From an uncultured Clostridia bacterium (lineage in GTDB: Bacteria > Bacillota > Clostridia > UBA1381): 36,213 bases of DNA. The notes below the pieces were generated by a model. That model made no database searches and was not told the DNA's origin. It was given only the letters and a program-made list of their open reading frames with translations. The position numbers and the translations under genes were made by a program. Shown here in pieces: positions 1 through 8,491 of this stretch. Position 1 is the first letter of the stretch; each line of letters begins with the position of its first letter. The DNA lies in contig CANRJY010000021.1 of NCBI GenBank assembly GCA_947631085.1, forward strand, positions 1-36,213, read 5' to 3'.

Positions 1-1
1 T

Positions 2-46
2 CACCTCCTATGGTTTTCTTTTATTATACCATAGGAGGTGTTTTTT
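2..46 (+). terminator. Rho-independent terminator of a plus-strand gene left of the window
   Basis: A perfect 13-bp inverted repeat (CACCTCCTATGGT at 2-14, its complement at 28-40) is followed by six T at 41-46. This is a canonical terminator for transcription entering from the left on the plus strand. On the minus strand only one base is visible beyond the stem, so I cannot tell whether it also ends the serine acetyltransferase transcript. Confidence 0.8.
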
Positions 47-96
47 GTCTATTGTCCGTTTTTTCTGGGGCTGTTCATGTGAACAGGAGGTATTTT

Positions 97-1023
97 TTAT
101 ACCTCTTCATCGTTTCCGCCCTTGAACTGCAGCTTGTGGCTTCGCACAGTCACGCGCGTGTCGCGCGGCACTGAGCTTGTTATAAAAGCGCTGCCGCCGA
201 TTACGGAGTTCGCGCCTATGACCGTCTCTCCGCCCAATACTGACACACCCGAATAAATCGTGACATTGTCCTCTATTGTCGGATGACGTTTTTTACCTCG
301 CAGAAGCTGACCCTCGCGTGTAGAAAGCGCTCCGAGCGTTACGCCCTGGTAGATTTTTACTCTTTCGCCGATTTCCGTAGTTTCGCCGATCACCACGCCA
401 GTACCGTGGTCTATGAAAAAATATCGTCCTATTTTCGCGCCGGGGTGAATATCTATTCCTGTTTGGCTGTGCGCGTATTCGGACATTATTCTCGGCAGTA
501 TCGGCACGTTATGCGTATATAATATATGCGCTATTCTGTGAACCGTTATCGCGAGCAAACACGGATATGAGAAAATGATCTGATCCTTGTTTTCCGCCGC
601 GGGGTCGCCGTCAAACGCGGCCTGGACGTCTGTCATCAGTATTTCGTAAATTTGCGGAAGCTGTTCGAAAAACGCCTCGCACACCTCCTCGGCGCGCATA
701 CCCGCCTGCCGTTCCACCTTTGCGCATTCCTCTATTTTATTTTCAAAGTTATACTCGTATAAAAACGCAAGCTTGAGCTGCCTTTTCAGCTTTTGATAGA
801 CCGTCAGCATCAGGTCGCCGATTATGTATTGCTCCGATGTCTCGTCTATTCTTCGCTTATTGAAATATTGCGGAAACAGCAGCGCGCGCACGTCTTCTAT
901 TATTTCTATGACCCGATCGCGCTCGGGCAGATTTTTTAAAAGCTGCATCGAAAGAACATCGTCCTTTTTCTGCGCGCTCGTCAGCGCTGCCACATGATTG
1001 CTTATGTTTTCTTTAACTCCCAT
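97..1023 (-). CDS. cysE: Serine O-acetyltransferase (EpsC/CysE family)
   Basis: This cytoplasmic enzyme transfers acetyl from acetyl-CoA to L-serine, giving O-acetylserine, the precursor of cysteine. The C-terminal half shows the left-handed beta-helix of hexapeptide repeats, with the signatures [30 protein letters not shown] and GVSVLGG. The long alpha-helical N-terminal domain gives about 308 residues, the length of the EpsC-type enzymes and longer than Bacillus CysE. I start at ATG 1023, preceded by GGAG with six bases of spacing, rather than at the TTG 12 bases upstream. The gene begins one base after the stop of the CYTH gene, so the two are co-transcribed. No cysteine synthase gene is in the window. 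Catalytic His/Asp positions were not individually verified. Confidence 0.93.
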   Translation of the reverse strand: MGVKENISNHVAALTSAQKKDDVLSMQLLKNLPERDRVIEIIEDVRALLFPQYFNKRRIDETSEQYIIGDLMLTVYQKLKRQLKLAFLYEYNFENKIEECAKVERQAGMRAEEVCEAFFEQLPQIYEILMTDVQAAFDGDPAAENKDQIIFSYPCLLAITVHRIAHILYTHNVPILPRIMSEYAHSQTGIDIHPGAKIGRYFFIDHGTGVVIGETTEIGERVKIYQGVTLGALSTREGQLLRGKKRHPTIEDNVTIYSGVSVLGGETVIGANSVIGGSAFITSSVPRDTRVTVRSHKLQFKGGNDEEV

Positions 1024-1024
1024 A

Positions 1025-1594
1025 TTATTCTCCAACTTTAATCATATTGAGCTCGTCGCATCTATTGTAAAACCGCGTGAATTTTCCGACGGAATTTTGC
1101 TTAAATTCCACTCCGTACGCGGAAAGTCTTCCCAAAAGCTCCTTATCCACCTCGCCGGAATATTCGACTTCGATTTCATAGTCCGTAGCGTCCGCGTATG
1201 ATGATTTATCGAGACATATCTCTGTGTTCAAATCCCAATTATAAATACGCCGCTTAGTCGTAAGCTTTCCTATAAGATACACATCGCCTATATCCTCGCC
1301 TATGCAATCTTTTATCGTTTCCGCATCGATCATATCCGGCACGCCGTCTATGTCATATTCGTGCTCCTCGCAGATTTGCAGAGGACTGCCGCTGTTTTTA
1401 TGGAATTTTACTTGCAGCTTAAATTCGCCCCCAATCTCACGAACCCTTATCATTATGCGCTTTTTTAAAACAACACCGTTTTTGTCAACATAATAATAGT
1501 TTATCTGCTCGCGGCAGCTGTTCCAGCGCACCTTGTTTCTAAGCGTCTCATATGTTTTCTTACTTATTAAGCATTTAAATTCTGTTTCTAACAT
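1025..1594 (-). CDS. CYTH domain protein (triphosphate tunnel metalloenzyme family)
   Basis: The N-terminus carries the CYTH hallmark ExExK (ETEFK in the first six residues). It is followed by alternating charged beta-strand segments ([29 protein letters not shown]) that would line the tunnel. The family binds triphosphate-containing or long polyphosphate substrates and includes thiamine triphosphatase, adenylate cyclase type IV and inorganic triphosphatases; the exact substrate cannot be read from sequence. Start ATG 1594 is chosen because AGGAGGA lies eight bases upstream; an upstream in-frame TTG has no such site. It is first in an operon with serine acetyltransferase. In the leader, CCGGT (1599-1603) can pair with ACCGG (1623-1627) around the Shine-Dalgarno sequence, which could modulate translation. 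Confidence 0.85.
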   Translation of the reverse strand: MLETEFKCLISKKTYETLRNKVRWNSCREQINYYYVDKNGVVLKKRIMIRVREIGGEFKLQVKFHKNSGSPLQICEEHEYDIDGVPDMIDAETIKDCIGEDIGDVYLIGKLTTKRRIYNWDLNTEICLDKSSYADATDYEIEVEYSGEVDKELLGRLSAYGVEFKQNSVGKFTRFYNRCDELNMIKVGE

Positions 1595-1679
1595 TTTACC
1601 GGTCCTCCTTTGCAAAAGTGTAACCGGAGCGGCGCTGCATCGAACCTCGTCGTCCCGCGTGTGTTGTGTTATTATCTTA

Positions 1680-1708
1680 ATTATAGCATATTATTACCGC
1701 GTTTTCAA
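1680..1708 (-). promoter_or_regulatory. Sigma-A promoter of the CYTH-cysE operon
   Basis: On the minus strand there is TTGAAA (1703-1708), a 17-base spacer, then TATAAT (1680-1685). The predicted start is near 1673, leaving a leader of about 80 nt before the CYTH ATG. Confidence 0.75.
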
Positions 1709-1719
1709 TAATTTTTTCC

Positions 1720-3462
1720 TCATTTCAATACATTTTCACGTTCCAACGCGGCTTTGCTTATTCCGCAAAAAATATCGGTGACGATTTCGTTTTCTCCCAT
1801 TTCTATCTTATACTCGACCGCCGGAATCGCGGTTCTCTTGTAAATCAGATTTGTATTCGGTGAAGCGAGTATAACTCTCGCGCCCGTTACGCTGCCGCTT
1901 ACCGCCTGAACTCCGCATTTCAAATCGCCGCCGCTCGCCGCCGCGCCGTTTTTATCCGCGCAGCGGTCGGCGCCGTTTGTCGTCTGCTCTACCGAGAAGC
2001 CGCAGTCAAACGCGGCGCACTCTATTGACGACTTAATTTTATGTATGCGGCAGTGTCCGTATTCCTTCGGAATAATGGTGGTTTCCACCTCTATTCCCTC
2101 GAACGGCGACCAGCGCGTAATTATTCTGTCATCCTTCACCTCGCCCGAAATGTTGTGTCGGCGCGTGAGGACAAGTCCGTCAACGACAAAGCAAAGCTCA
2201 CTGTCGCAAGCCGCCTCCTCGAGCGACAGATTGCTGTAGGACGCGCTGAATCCGAATTTTGTCGAATACGCGAATTTCAGATACTTCTGCGGGATTTGTC
2301 CGCAGCCGAACTCGCCGTGCGTGCCGACAACATAAGCCGTAATATCGCCGTTTCTGCGCGTCACGAGCATATCCGCTTTTTTAATCGTCTTGATTTTGTC
2401 GAGCTTCGGCAGCGGCGACGCCGGCGTTGTCCAAAATTCGTGCTCATCCGGCAGCATCAGCAGCGCGAACGCCTTTAAACCCCAGTACGGCGAGCCGGGC
2501 GCGTTATAATGCTCCGCCATAAGCAAATTCGGATATTTGTAGCCTACCGATAAAATATGTCCGTTGTCGAACATTTCCGATTCAAACCATTTTTGAAGAT
2601 TTCTTGCGATTATGCCCTTCATCACGCCGAGCGAAAACGGGCGCACATCCGCGATTACGCACGCGCTCCAAAATGCGACCTGAGCGAAGCGGTATGTGAG
2701 CGAGCGTCCGTAGGGGAGAGCCTCTCCGTCCTCGGAAAACCAATATATGAAATCGTGCGCGAACGCTTCGGCGCGGCGCTTGAACTCCGCAGCGCGCTTC
2801 GGCTCGTCGTCAGCCATAGCAACCGCATAAATCAAGCCGTAAAAATGAATAGCGAATGCTATGTAGTAATCCTTTTGTCCCTTCGCTCCGTCCGCATACC
2901 AGCCGCCGCCGAGATAGAAGTCGTCTATTCGCTTTAAATCCGCGTCAAGACGCGCTTGACTGTATTCGCGTCCGGCTTTTTTCAAAGCAACGTTAGTTAA
3001 TATCCTAAAGAAAATCCAGTTGCTGTCGCATACATCGTGCGTGTTTATCTGCGAGAGCCACGAAACGAGATTATCCTTTTGCACATCCGTGAGCAGCGTC
3101 CAAACTTTATCGGGTGCGAAAATCATTCCGTACGCTATCGCCGCCATTTCAACAAACCGCTGGTCGCGGTCGTGACAATCGCCCCAGTATTCGCCGTTTG
3201 ATTTGTCGCTGCCGCTTGAAAGCCCCGTGCGGTATATTTTTTCAAACTCAGCGTCGCTGCCTCCGCCCGCCCAAAACGGAACAAGCCCCCAAAGCGGACG
3301 CGAAAACGCTTCGACCGCGACAGCTCCGTCGTCGTACCACGTCGCGTGACCCTTTAGGTCGATATTGGCGCAGCCCTCCGTGTAACGGGAGCGGAGCGGA
3401 TCAAGTATATCGAAAAGCAAGTTTTTAAAATCCTCTTTTGAATTGTATGCGTAATTTTTCAT
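1720..3462 (-). CDS. DUF2264 domain-containing protein
   Basis: This 580-residue protein has no signal peptide and matches my recollection of the DUF2264 family. It has an all-helical N-terminal portion rich in aromatic residues (SRPLWGLVPFWAGG near residue 55, NGEYWGDCHDRDQRFVEMAAIAYG near 95, SNWIFFRILTNVAL near 147), then a beta-rich C-terminal part from about residue 370. The layout resembles (alpha/alpha)6-barrel glycan-active enzymes, but no catalytic function is established from sequence here. The start has GGAG seven bases upstream of ATG. It lies two bases after the ROK kinase gene under one promoter, which suggests intracellular processing of a sugar or glycan fragment. I see no hairpin terminator after the stop. 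Confidence 0.75.
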   Translation of the reverse strand: MKNYAYNSKEDFKNLLFDILDPLRSRYTEGCANIDLKGHATWYDDGAVAVEAFSRPLWGLVPFWAGGGSDAEFEKIYRTGLSSGSDKSNGEYWGDCHDRDQRFVEMAAIAYGMIFAPDKVWTLLTDVQKDNLVSWLSQINTHDVCDSNWIFFRILTNVALKKAGREYSQARLDADLKRIDDFYLGGGWYADGAKGQKDYYIAFAIHFYGLIYAVAMADDEPKRAAEFKRRAEAFAHDFIYWFSEDGEALPYGRSLTYRFAQVAFWSACVIADVRPFSLGVMKGIIARNLQKWFESEMFDNGHILSVGYKYPNLLMAEHYNAPGSPYWGLKAFALLMLPDEHEFWTTPASPLPKLDKIKTIKKADMLVTRRNGDITAYVVGTHGEFGCGQIPQKYLKFAYSTKFGFSASYSNLSLEEAACDSELCFVVDGLVLTRRHNISGEVKDDRIITRWSPFEGIEVETTIIPKEYGHCRIHKIKSSIECAAFDCGFSVEQTTNGADRCADKNGAAASGGDLKCGVQAVSGSVTGARVILASPNTNLIYKRTAIPAVEYKIEMGENEIVTDIFCGISKAALERENVLK

Positions 3463-3464
3463 AA

Positions 3465-4421
3465 TTAGTCTCCTTTTCTGTTTGTTCTGAGCAGCGCCGC
3501 GCCGATTATTCCGGCATCATTCCCGAGCTCGGCAAGCTTTACAACAGCGCGTCTTTTGCTGTTGCGCGCATAATCCTCGCGGCTTACTATATCGCGGACG
3601 GGCAGAAGCAGTCCGTCGCCTTCGTTTGCCACGCCTCCGCCCAAGACCACGGCTTCGGGCTGAAATATGTTTATTACGTTCACTATGCCGCACGCCAAAT
3701 CCGAAATATATTCGTTCACCGCCGCCGCGGCCGCTTTATCGCCTTTCTTCGCCGCCTCGAAAGCCGTCCTTGCGTTAACGCTTTCAATTCCTCCCGCAAT
3801 CCGCCACATGATACTCTGCGGATTTTCCCGCATATATTTGCGCGTGGTTTCTTTAAGTCCTGTGGCGGAAGCGTATTTTTCAAAACAACCCCGTCTGCCG
3901 CAGGCGCATTCGCGTCCGCCGTGATGCGTTACCATATGTCCGATTTCCGCGCCCGAGAAATTGAAGCCGGAATAAAGCTTTCCGTCAATAATTATTCCTC
4001 CGCCTACTCCCGTACCCAAGGTCAGCATGACCATACTTTTATACTCTCTGCCGCTGCCGGCGATATACTCGCCCCACGCGGCGGCGTTCGCGTCGTTTTC
4101 GGCGTAAACCGGTTTTTTTATAAGCTTCGAAAGCGTATCGCCGAGCGGTGAATTTTCCAGCCCTACGTTGCACGCGTATTCCACAATGCCGGTGTCCGTA
4201 TTTACCGTACCCGGGATGCCTATACCGATTTCGGATATCTCATCCCACGAAAAGCCGCCGTCATTCAACGCCACGCTCAAAGCCGCGCCGAGCTTTTCGG
4301 CGGCGGACTCGGTTCCGGTTATTTTCCCTGTAGGCACGGATTTCTTATAAACAAGATTTATCCCGTCCACAACGCCGCAAGCGATGTTTGTTCCGCCCAA
4401 ATCTATTCCTATCTTATACAT
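3465..4421 (-). CDS. ROK family sugar kinase (glucokinase type)
   Basis: A 318-residue cytosolic kinase. The N-terminus has the phosphate-binding motif IDLGGTNIACG (residues 5-15). Later come the sugar-binding and catalytic region ENDANAAAWGE, the TLGTGVGGG adenosine motif, and the ROK zinc motif ECACGRRGCFEKYAS near residue 170. Together these are typical of ATP-dependent glucokinase and N-acylhexosamine kinases; the substrate is not decided by sequence. The ATG is preceded by AAAGGGG. It is the first gene after a consensus promoter and is followed after two bases by the DUF2264 gene, so the pair probably acts on one sugar catabolic route. Confidence 0.9.
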   Translation of the reverse strand: MYKIGIDLGGTNIACGVVDGINLVYKKSVPTGKITGTESAAEKLGAALSVALNDGGFSWDEISEIGIGIPGTVNTDTGIVEYACNVGLENSPLGDTLSKLIKKPVYAENDANAAAWGEYIAGSGREYKSMVMLTLGTGVGGGIIIDGKLYSGFNFSGAEIGHMVTHHGGRECACGRRGCFEKYASATGLKETTRKYMRENPQSIMWRIAGGIESVNARTAFEAAKKGDKAAAAAVNEYISDLACGIVNVINIFQPEAVVLGGGVANEGDGLLLPVRDIVSREDYARNSKRRAVVKLAELGNDAGIIGAALLRTNRKGD

Positions 4422-4451
4422 TTTCTCGCCCCTTTGAATTTTTACAATTAA

Positions 4452-4480
4452 ATTATACCGCTAACGGCACGGATTGTCAA
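4452..4480 (-). promoter_or_regulatory. Perfect consensus sigma-A promoter of the ROK-DUF2264 operon
   Basis: On the minus strand there is TTGACA (4475-4480), 17 bases, then TATAAT (4452-4457). Both hexamers match consensus fully. The start lies about 25 nt upstream of the kinase ATG. Confidence 0.88.
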
Positions 4481-4524
4481 TATTCACGCAGTTTCGGAGT
4501 TATATTATAATTTTTATATAGCTC

Positions 4525-4553
4525 TTGAATTTTTTGTGCAAATATGGTAAAAT
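4525..4553 (+). promoter_or_regulatory. Extended -10 sigma-A promoter of the DtxR-like gene
   Basis: TTGAAT (4525-4530), 17 bases, then TAAAAT (4548-4553), preceded by TGG, which gives an extended -10. It diverges from the ROK operon promoter 45 bases away. I do not see a clear iron-box palindrome. Confidence 0.75.
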
Positions 4554-4616
4554 ATATGTGATGTAAACACAGGCATGCTATAAAACAACAGCTGCCGCAG
4601 CGGAGGAGGAGTTTAA

Positions 4617-4979
4617 ATGGTATTACGCGAATCAGGCGAGATGTATCTCGAAACCATGCTCATACTGAAATCACGTTTCGGTTATGTGCGCTCGATTGAC
4701 ATAGCGAATGAGCTCGGCTTTTCCAAGCCAAGCGTAAGCCGCGCCGTAGCGCTTTTAAAAGAAAACGGATATGTTACGCTTGACCCGAACGGCATGATTT
4801 TGCTTACGGATACGGGGCGTGAAATAGCCGAAAAAATTTATGAACGGCACCAAATACTCACCGCCGCGCTCCAAAAGCTTGGCGTAAGCGACGAAACCGC
4901 CTCCGCCGACGCATGCAGGATAGAACATGTTATAAGCGACGAAACTATGGATAAAATCAAGGAATATATTGACAAATAA
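4617..4979 (+). CDS. Short DtxR/MntR-family metal-dependent transcriptional regulator
   Basis: This 120-residue protein has an N-terminal winged helix-turn-helix (VRSIDIANELGFSKPSVSRAV, residues 24-44) followed by the helical dimerisation domain. The metal ligands are of the DtxR (iron) type: Met9 in GEMYLE, His78 in ERHQI, and Cys100/Glu103/His104 in ACRIEHVISDE, the DtxR pattern Met10, Cys102, Glu105, His106. MntR has Asp at the first position, so manganese specificity is less likely. The C-terminal SH3-like domain of full DtxR is absent, and the length is slightly below MntR. The start is fixed by GGAGGAGGAG just upstream. No transport gene is adjacent, so the targets are elsewhere or autoregulatory. 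Confidence 0.85.
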   Translation: MVLRESGEMYLETMLILKSRFGYVRSIDIANELGFSKPSVSRAVALLKENGYVTLDPNGMILLTDTGREIAEKIYERHQILTAALQKLGVSDETASADACRIEHVISDETMDKIKEYIDK

Positions 4980-5007
4980 AAACAGCGCTTCAATGAGCGC
5001 TGTTTTT
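4978..5007. terminator. Bidirectional terminator between convergent genes
   Basis: CAGCGCT (4983-4989), a six-base loop, and AGCGCTG (4996-5002), flanked by five A and five T. It works on both strands. It begins inside the stop codon of the DtxR-like gene and overlaps the stop codon of the phosphoglycosyl transferase gene, so it ends both transcripts. Confidence 0.92.
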
Positions 5008-5674
5008 AATATGCCCCTCTTTTGAAAATGACAGTGTATATCGTTCTGATAATGAGCTTTGTATCCACCCAAACACTTCTTTTTTGTATGTATTCCAAAT
5101 CCATCTGAACCCATTTGTCAAACGAAATATCGCTTCTGCCGTAGGTTTGCCAGTAGCAGGTAAGCCCCGGAACTACGAGCAAGCGCTGCCGTTGATACGG
5201 AGTGTACTGCTCCACTTCTCTCGGAAGCGGCGGACGGGGGCCTACTATGCTCATATCGCCCTTTATGATGTTTATAAGCTGCGGCAGCTCATCAATGCTG
5301 TATTTTCTTATAAAGCGTCCCACCTTCGTGATACGCGGGTCATTTATCATTTTAAACGCGGGACCCGTGGCAAGGTCGTTATACTGCAAGAGACTGTCAA
5401 GCATATTCTCCGCGCCTATGCACATACTGCGGAATTTATACATCTTAAACGGCACGCCGTCCTTGCCCAAGCGCGTCTGCGTATAAAACGCGGGGCCGCC
5501 GTCGCTTCTTACCGCTATTATAACTATTAAAAACAGCGGAGAAAGTATCACGAGCGCCATACACGAGAAAAATATATCCGCAATACGCTTTATGGCATTG
5601 TATAGCTTATGAGAATTAGGATCGAGCGTTATCAAAATCTCTTCCTGCTGAATTTTCGGCATTGTCTCTTCCAT
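5006..5674 (-). CDS. Initiating sugar transferase (undecaprenyl-phosphate hexose-phosphate transferase)
   Basis: This monotopic phosphoglycosyl transferase starts exopolysaccharide repeat units by moving a sugar-1-phosphate from a UDP-sugar to undecaprenyl phosphate. A re-entrant hydrophobic segment (residues 31-55) is followed by the family core: KMYKFRSM near 77, the catalytic Asp-Glu dyad D128/E129 in SIDELPQL, and GDMSIVGPRPPLP near 139. At 222 residues it is the minimal PglC-like form without the extra N-terminal membrane domain of WbaP. The start has AGGAGG upstream. It is the last gene of the seven-gene polysaccharide operon, which is unusual because the initiating enzyme is often first. 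The sugar is not predictable. Confidence 0.92.
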   Translation of the reverse strand: MEETMPKIQQEEILITLDPNSHKLYNAIKRIADIFFSCMALVILSPLFLIVIIAVRSDGGPAFYTQTRLGKDGVPFKMYKFRSMCIGAENMLDSLLQYNDLATGPAFKMINDPRITKVGRFIRKYSIDELPQLINIIKGDMSIVGPRPPLPREVEQYTPYQRQRLLVVPGLTCYWQTYGRSDISFDKWVQMDLEYIQKRSVWVDTKLIIRTIYTVIFKRGAY

Positions 5675-5705
5675 AACGCTTTCCTCCTTTTCAAATTTCC
5701 CAATT

Positions 5706-6665
5706 TTAATACCAGTTTATATCAATGATTGAAATTTCAGGGCTGTTATTCATACGCGGCACTATACCCGAGGTTGACAACCCTTTATTTACAATAAATT
5801 TGCTGTTTGATTCCTCATGGTATCCGTCGCACAGCTTCGGGAAAAATCCCTGATCGGGCGCATAAAGTCCGCCGATGAACGGAAGGCGTATCAGTCCGCC
5901 GTGCGCATGACCGCAAAGAGCCAAATCAATCGGATAATCCTCGATTACGCCAAGGAAATTTTCCGGATAGTGTGTGAGCACCAATTTAAAGTTTTCGCTG
6001 CTGTTCATCGCCTGATCGAAAAAGTCCGCGCCGTAATCGGCATACGTTATAGGGCTCTGCGTAAGACCTATAATGTCGATCTGCGAATCGCTCACCTTTA
6101 CCGTTTCAACCTCGTTATTCATTATATGAATACCCAATGATTTAACGTCGCGGTAAATTTGCGAGTCCCTGAAAAGCATCGCTTCTATTTCGTGATTGCC
6201 GAGCGAATAATATACCGGAGCAACATCCTTCAGCTTTTCCATTAAATTTATTACCTCGCTGTAATCGGGATTGCTCTCTATGTTCATATCGCCCGGAATC
6301 GCGATTATGTCGGGATGATAAGACGCTATCGCGTCAACAAGTCTTTGATTTTCCTTGCCGAACTCCTTAAGATGCATATCCGCCACGCATACCACGCGTA
6401 TATTACCGCTTACCTTTGTGGATTCGACCTGATAAAACTCCGGAACAAGCTTGTTGTTTTGGATAACCGTGCCGATCACAGCCCATATAAGCAGCAAAAC
6501 AAGCACAGCGCATACAATTGGCCACTTCTTTATCTTGCCGTTAGCCTTACGCATCATCTGTTTAAAGCTCTTTTTTCCCGTCGGTCGTTCCTCGGCCGCA
6601 GGAATCTCCTCGGGCGCAGGATGGGATCTTTCAATATTTTCGTTCAGATTTTTATTCTCTTCCAT
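5706..6665 (-). CDS. Membrane-anchored calcineurin-like metallophosphoesterase
   Basis: A charged N-terminal tail (residues 1-47) precedes one transmembrane helix (about 48-68), so the catalytic domain faces outward. The dimetal motifs follow in order: ADMH, GDMN, GNHE, THYPE and CGHAHGG. This is the YkuE/YaeI-like branch, which includes the lipid A-type pyrophosphatase relatives and phosphodiesterases of unknown substrate. It sits inside the polysaccharide operon between the Wzz-GGDEF gene and the sugar transferase gene. A role in removing phosphate from undecaprenyl pyrophosphate or a polymer intermediate is possible but is only inference from position. The ATG has a GGAAAGG site. Confidence 0.85.
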   Translation of the reverse strand: MEENKNLNENIERSHPAPEEIPAAEERPTGKKSFKQMMRKANGKIKKWPIVCAVLVLLLIWAVIGTVIQNNKLVPEFYQVESTKVSGNIRVVCVADMHLKEFGKENQRLVDAIASYHPDIIAIPGDMNIESNPDYSEVINLMEKLKDVAPVYYSLGNHEIEAMLFRDSQIYRDVKSLGIHIMNNEVETVKVSDSQIDIIGLTQSPITYADYGADFFDQAMNSSENFKLVLTHYPENFLGVIEDYPIDLALCGHAHGGLIRLPFIGGLYAPDQGFFPKLCDGYHEESNSKFIVNKGLSTSGIVPRMNNSPEISIIDINWY

Positions 6666-6682
6666 ATACCTTTCCGCCTTTC

Positions 6683-8491
6683 TTACTTTTGGGTCGATTT
6701 GCGGAACGCCGTACCCATAAGCTTTCTTATATCATAAATGTTTTCTGTCGTACTTTCGGCAATCGCCACGGATACCTCTATGATATCGCCGGGATTCTGC
6801 GCGTTGTTATACGCGATAAGCTCCTGCAGATACGCCGAGAAATCCTCCGCACGCTGAAGCGTACAGTCCTCAAACATTCCGAAGAACTGGTCGCTGCCGT
6901 TATAGCCGACAAAGCCGTAACTTACCGCCGCGCGCTTAAGCATACGTCCGAAAACCTTTAGCAGGTTATCGCCGGCGGCTCTTCCGCCCTTGTCGTTTAC
7001 ATACTTCAGGTTGTCGATTCGTATAACAAGGAACGCGAACGAATCCTTGATCTTATCCTTATCGTACTGCTCAATCAGCTGGTCGCACTTAGCTCTGTTC
7101 GCAACGCCTGTTTTTCTGTCCGTATACATAAGATACTCCAGGAAGTCCTTTGAACGTCCGAGTACGATCGCGCCTATACATCCGCCCAAGAAGAATACAA
7201 GAAGCGCAAGCACGATATAGATACGCACATTAATTTTTTCCGTTGTTGAAATACTTGCAAGCGTCGAAAGATTGTGCGCGCCCACAAACTGATTGTATTC
7301 GTCAACAGTGTCCGAAACAGCGGTATACATCGAATCGAGCGTACTTGACAGCTCATCCAAGCCCTTTTCTATATCGCCGAGATTGTCGGTTCCGCTTTCC
7401 TGCGGAGCCGATGTGAATATATTCAGAATATCTCTCTTATGATCGAGATCAACCTGAGCTTTATCCCTCTTTGTTACTATATCGACATACTCGTAGATAA
7501 GCGTATCATATGTTGTTTCGCTGTTTACATGCTTATCCTCTTCCGCCCAGTCCTCATATACGTTTTTGAGGATATAGTCTGTGGAATCGTTTCCGCCTTC
7601 CGCCTGTGTGCCGTAGTGATATTCCGAGCCCTGCTTATTTTTATCGCTGTACTGCTTGATAAGAGCGTCCAAATCCGCAACATTTGAGTTGAGATTCTCG
7701 ATATCAAGCTCCATGTTTCTTATATCGTTTTCATATTTCTTTATAAGCGTCTCCTTATCCACCGATACCTGCTGTTCAAGAATAAGCGAATAAATCTGAG
7801 GAATATTATAGTCGGCAAACGCCTTATACGTTTCAAACAGGTCTCCGAAGCTGTAACCCGTCTTTGACGAGCGGAAATCAGGCTGCTCGTCACGCTTTTC
7901 GGCAAGATAATCCTGTATATTAACTACCCAGTTGTCAAGAATTTCAACTTGCTCTATATAATCATACTTGCTGTCCGCTTCGCTTGACATATTGTTCGGA
8001 AGTATCTGCTGATTTATATATTTTTCTCCGTATATCCTGAAATAGTTCTTGACTATCGAATCGAGCACGGAACGCGCAAAATCGCGCGTGTATTCACTGC
8101 CGACGGAATATGAAACAAGATATTGCGTCGGAAAATACTCGTATTCCTCGCCCTTGTCGAGAATGGCTTCCTTTCTCGTTTCCTCGTCCGTGGGGATTAT
8201 CTCCTTGACTCTGCAGCGCGAACGGATCGTATCAGCGCTTATATTCAAATCCAAATCCTCCAGAACGCCCGTTATAACGGCGGACGAGTAAATTTCAGTC
8301 GAGTCGATAGGCGTACCGTTCGGAGTATAGCCGAAGCTTGCTTCAGTGTTTGTGTAGCTTATAACCGTCTGAGCGGTATATTCCTGATTGTACATGGCAT
8401 ACTTGTATACCAAGAACGCGCCGAGTACGGAAATGATAAATATAAGATATTTCCATTTGCTGAGGTATCGCAGTATTTCAAAATTTCTCAT
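6683..8491 (-). CDS. Wzz-like chain-length protein fused to a degenerate GGDEF domain
   Basis: The 602-residue protein has the Wzz/YveK layout: a transmembrane helix at about 14-32, a long helical extracytoplasmic domain (33-420) with coiled-coil character at 250-285 and 345-400, and a second helix at 423-446. A cytoplasmic domain of about 150 residues then begins DRKTGVANR (458-466), the standard start of GGDEF domains, and continues with LKYVNDKGGRAAGDNLL (505-521). The signature loop reads GSDQF (532-536) instead of GGDEF, the first metal-binding Asp is Arg501, and the usual His of the GH pair is Arg514. Cyclase activity is therefore unlikely. No tyrosine kinase motif is present. The ATG overlaps the stop of the upstream paralogue by four bases (ATGA), implying coupled translation. 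Confidence 0.85.
   Translation of the reverse strand: MRNFEILRYLSKWKYLIFIISVLGAFLVYKYAMYNQEYTAQTVISYTNTEASFGYTPNGTPIDSTEIYSSAVITGVLEDLDLNISADTIRSRCRVKEIIPTDEETRKEAILDKGEEYEYFPTQYLVSYSVGSEYTRDFARSVLDSIVKNYFRIYGEKYINQQILPNNMSSEADSKYDYIEQVEILDNWVVNIQDYLAEKRDEQPDFRSSKTGYSFGDLFETYKAFADYNIPQIYSLILEQQVSVDKETLIKKYENDIRNMELDIENLNSNVADLDALIKQYSDKNKQGSEYHYGTQAEGGNDSTDYILKNVYEDWAEEDKHVNSETTYDTLIYEYVDIVTKRDKAQVDLDHKRDILNIFTSAPQESGTDNLGDIEKGLDELSSTLDSMYTAVSDTVDEYNQFVGAHNLSTLASISTTEKINVRIYIVLALLVFFLGGCIGAIVLGRSKDFLEYLMYTDRKTGVANRAKCDQLIEQYDKDKIKDSFAFLVIRIDNLKYVNDKGGRAAGDNLLKVFGRMLKRAAVSYGFVGYNGSDQFFGMFEDCTLQRAEDFSAYLQELIAYNNAQNPGDIIEVSVAIAESTTENIYDIRKLMGTAFRKSTQK

Noticed and set aside
71..86. Inverted repeat CTGTTC-ATGT-GAACAG after the serine acetyltransferase gene
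   Set aside because: The stem is only six to seven bases and has no T-run on the minus strand, so I do not call it a terminator; it may be incidental.
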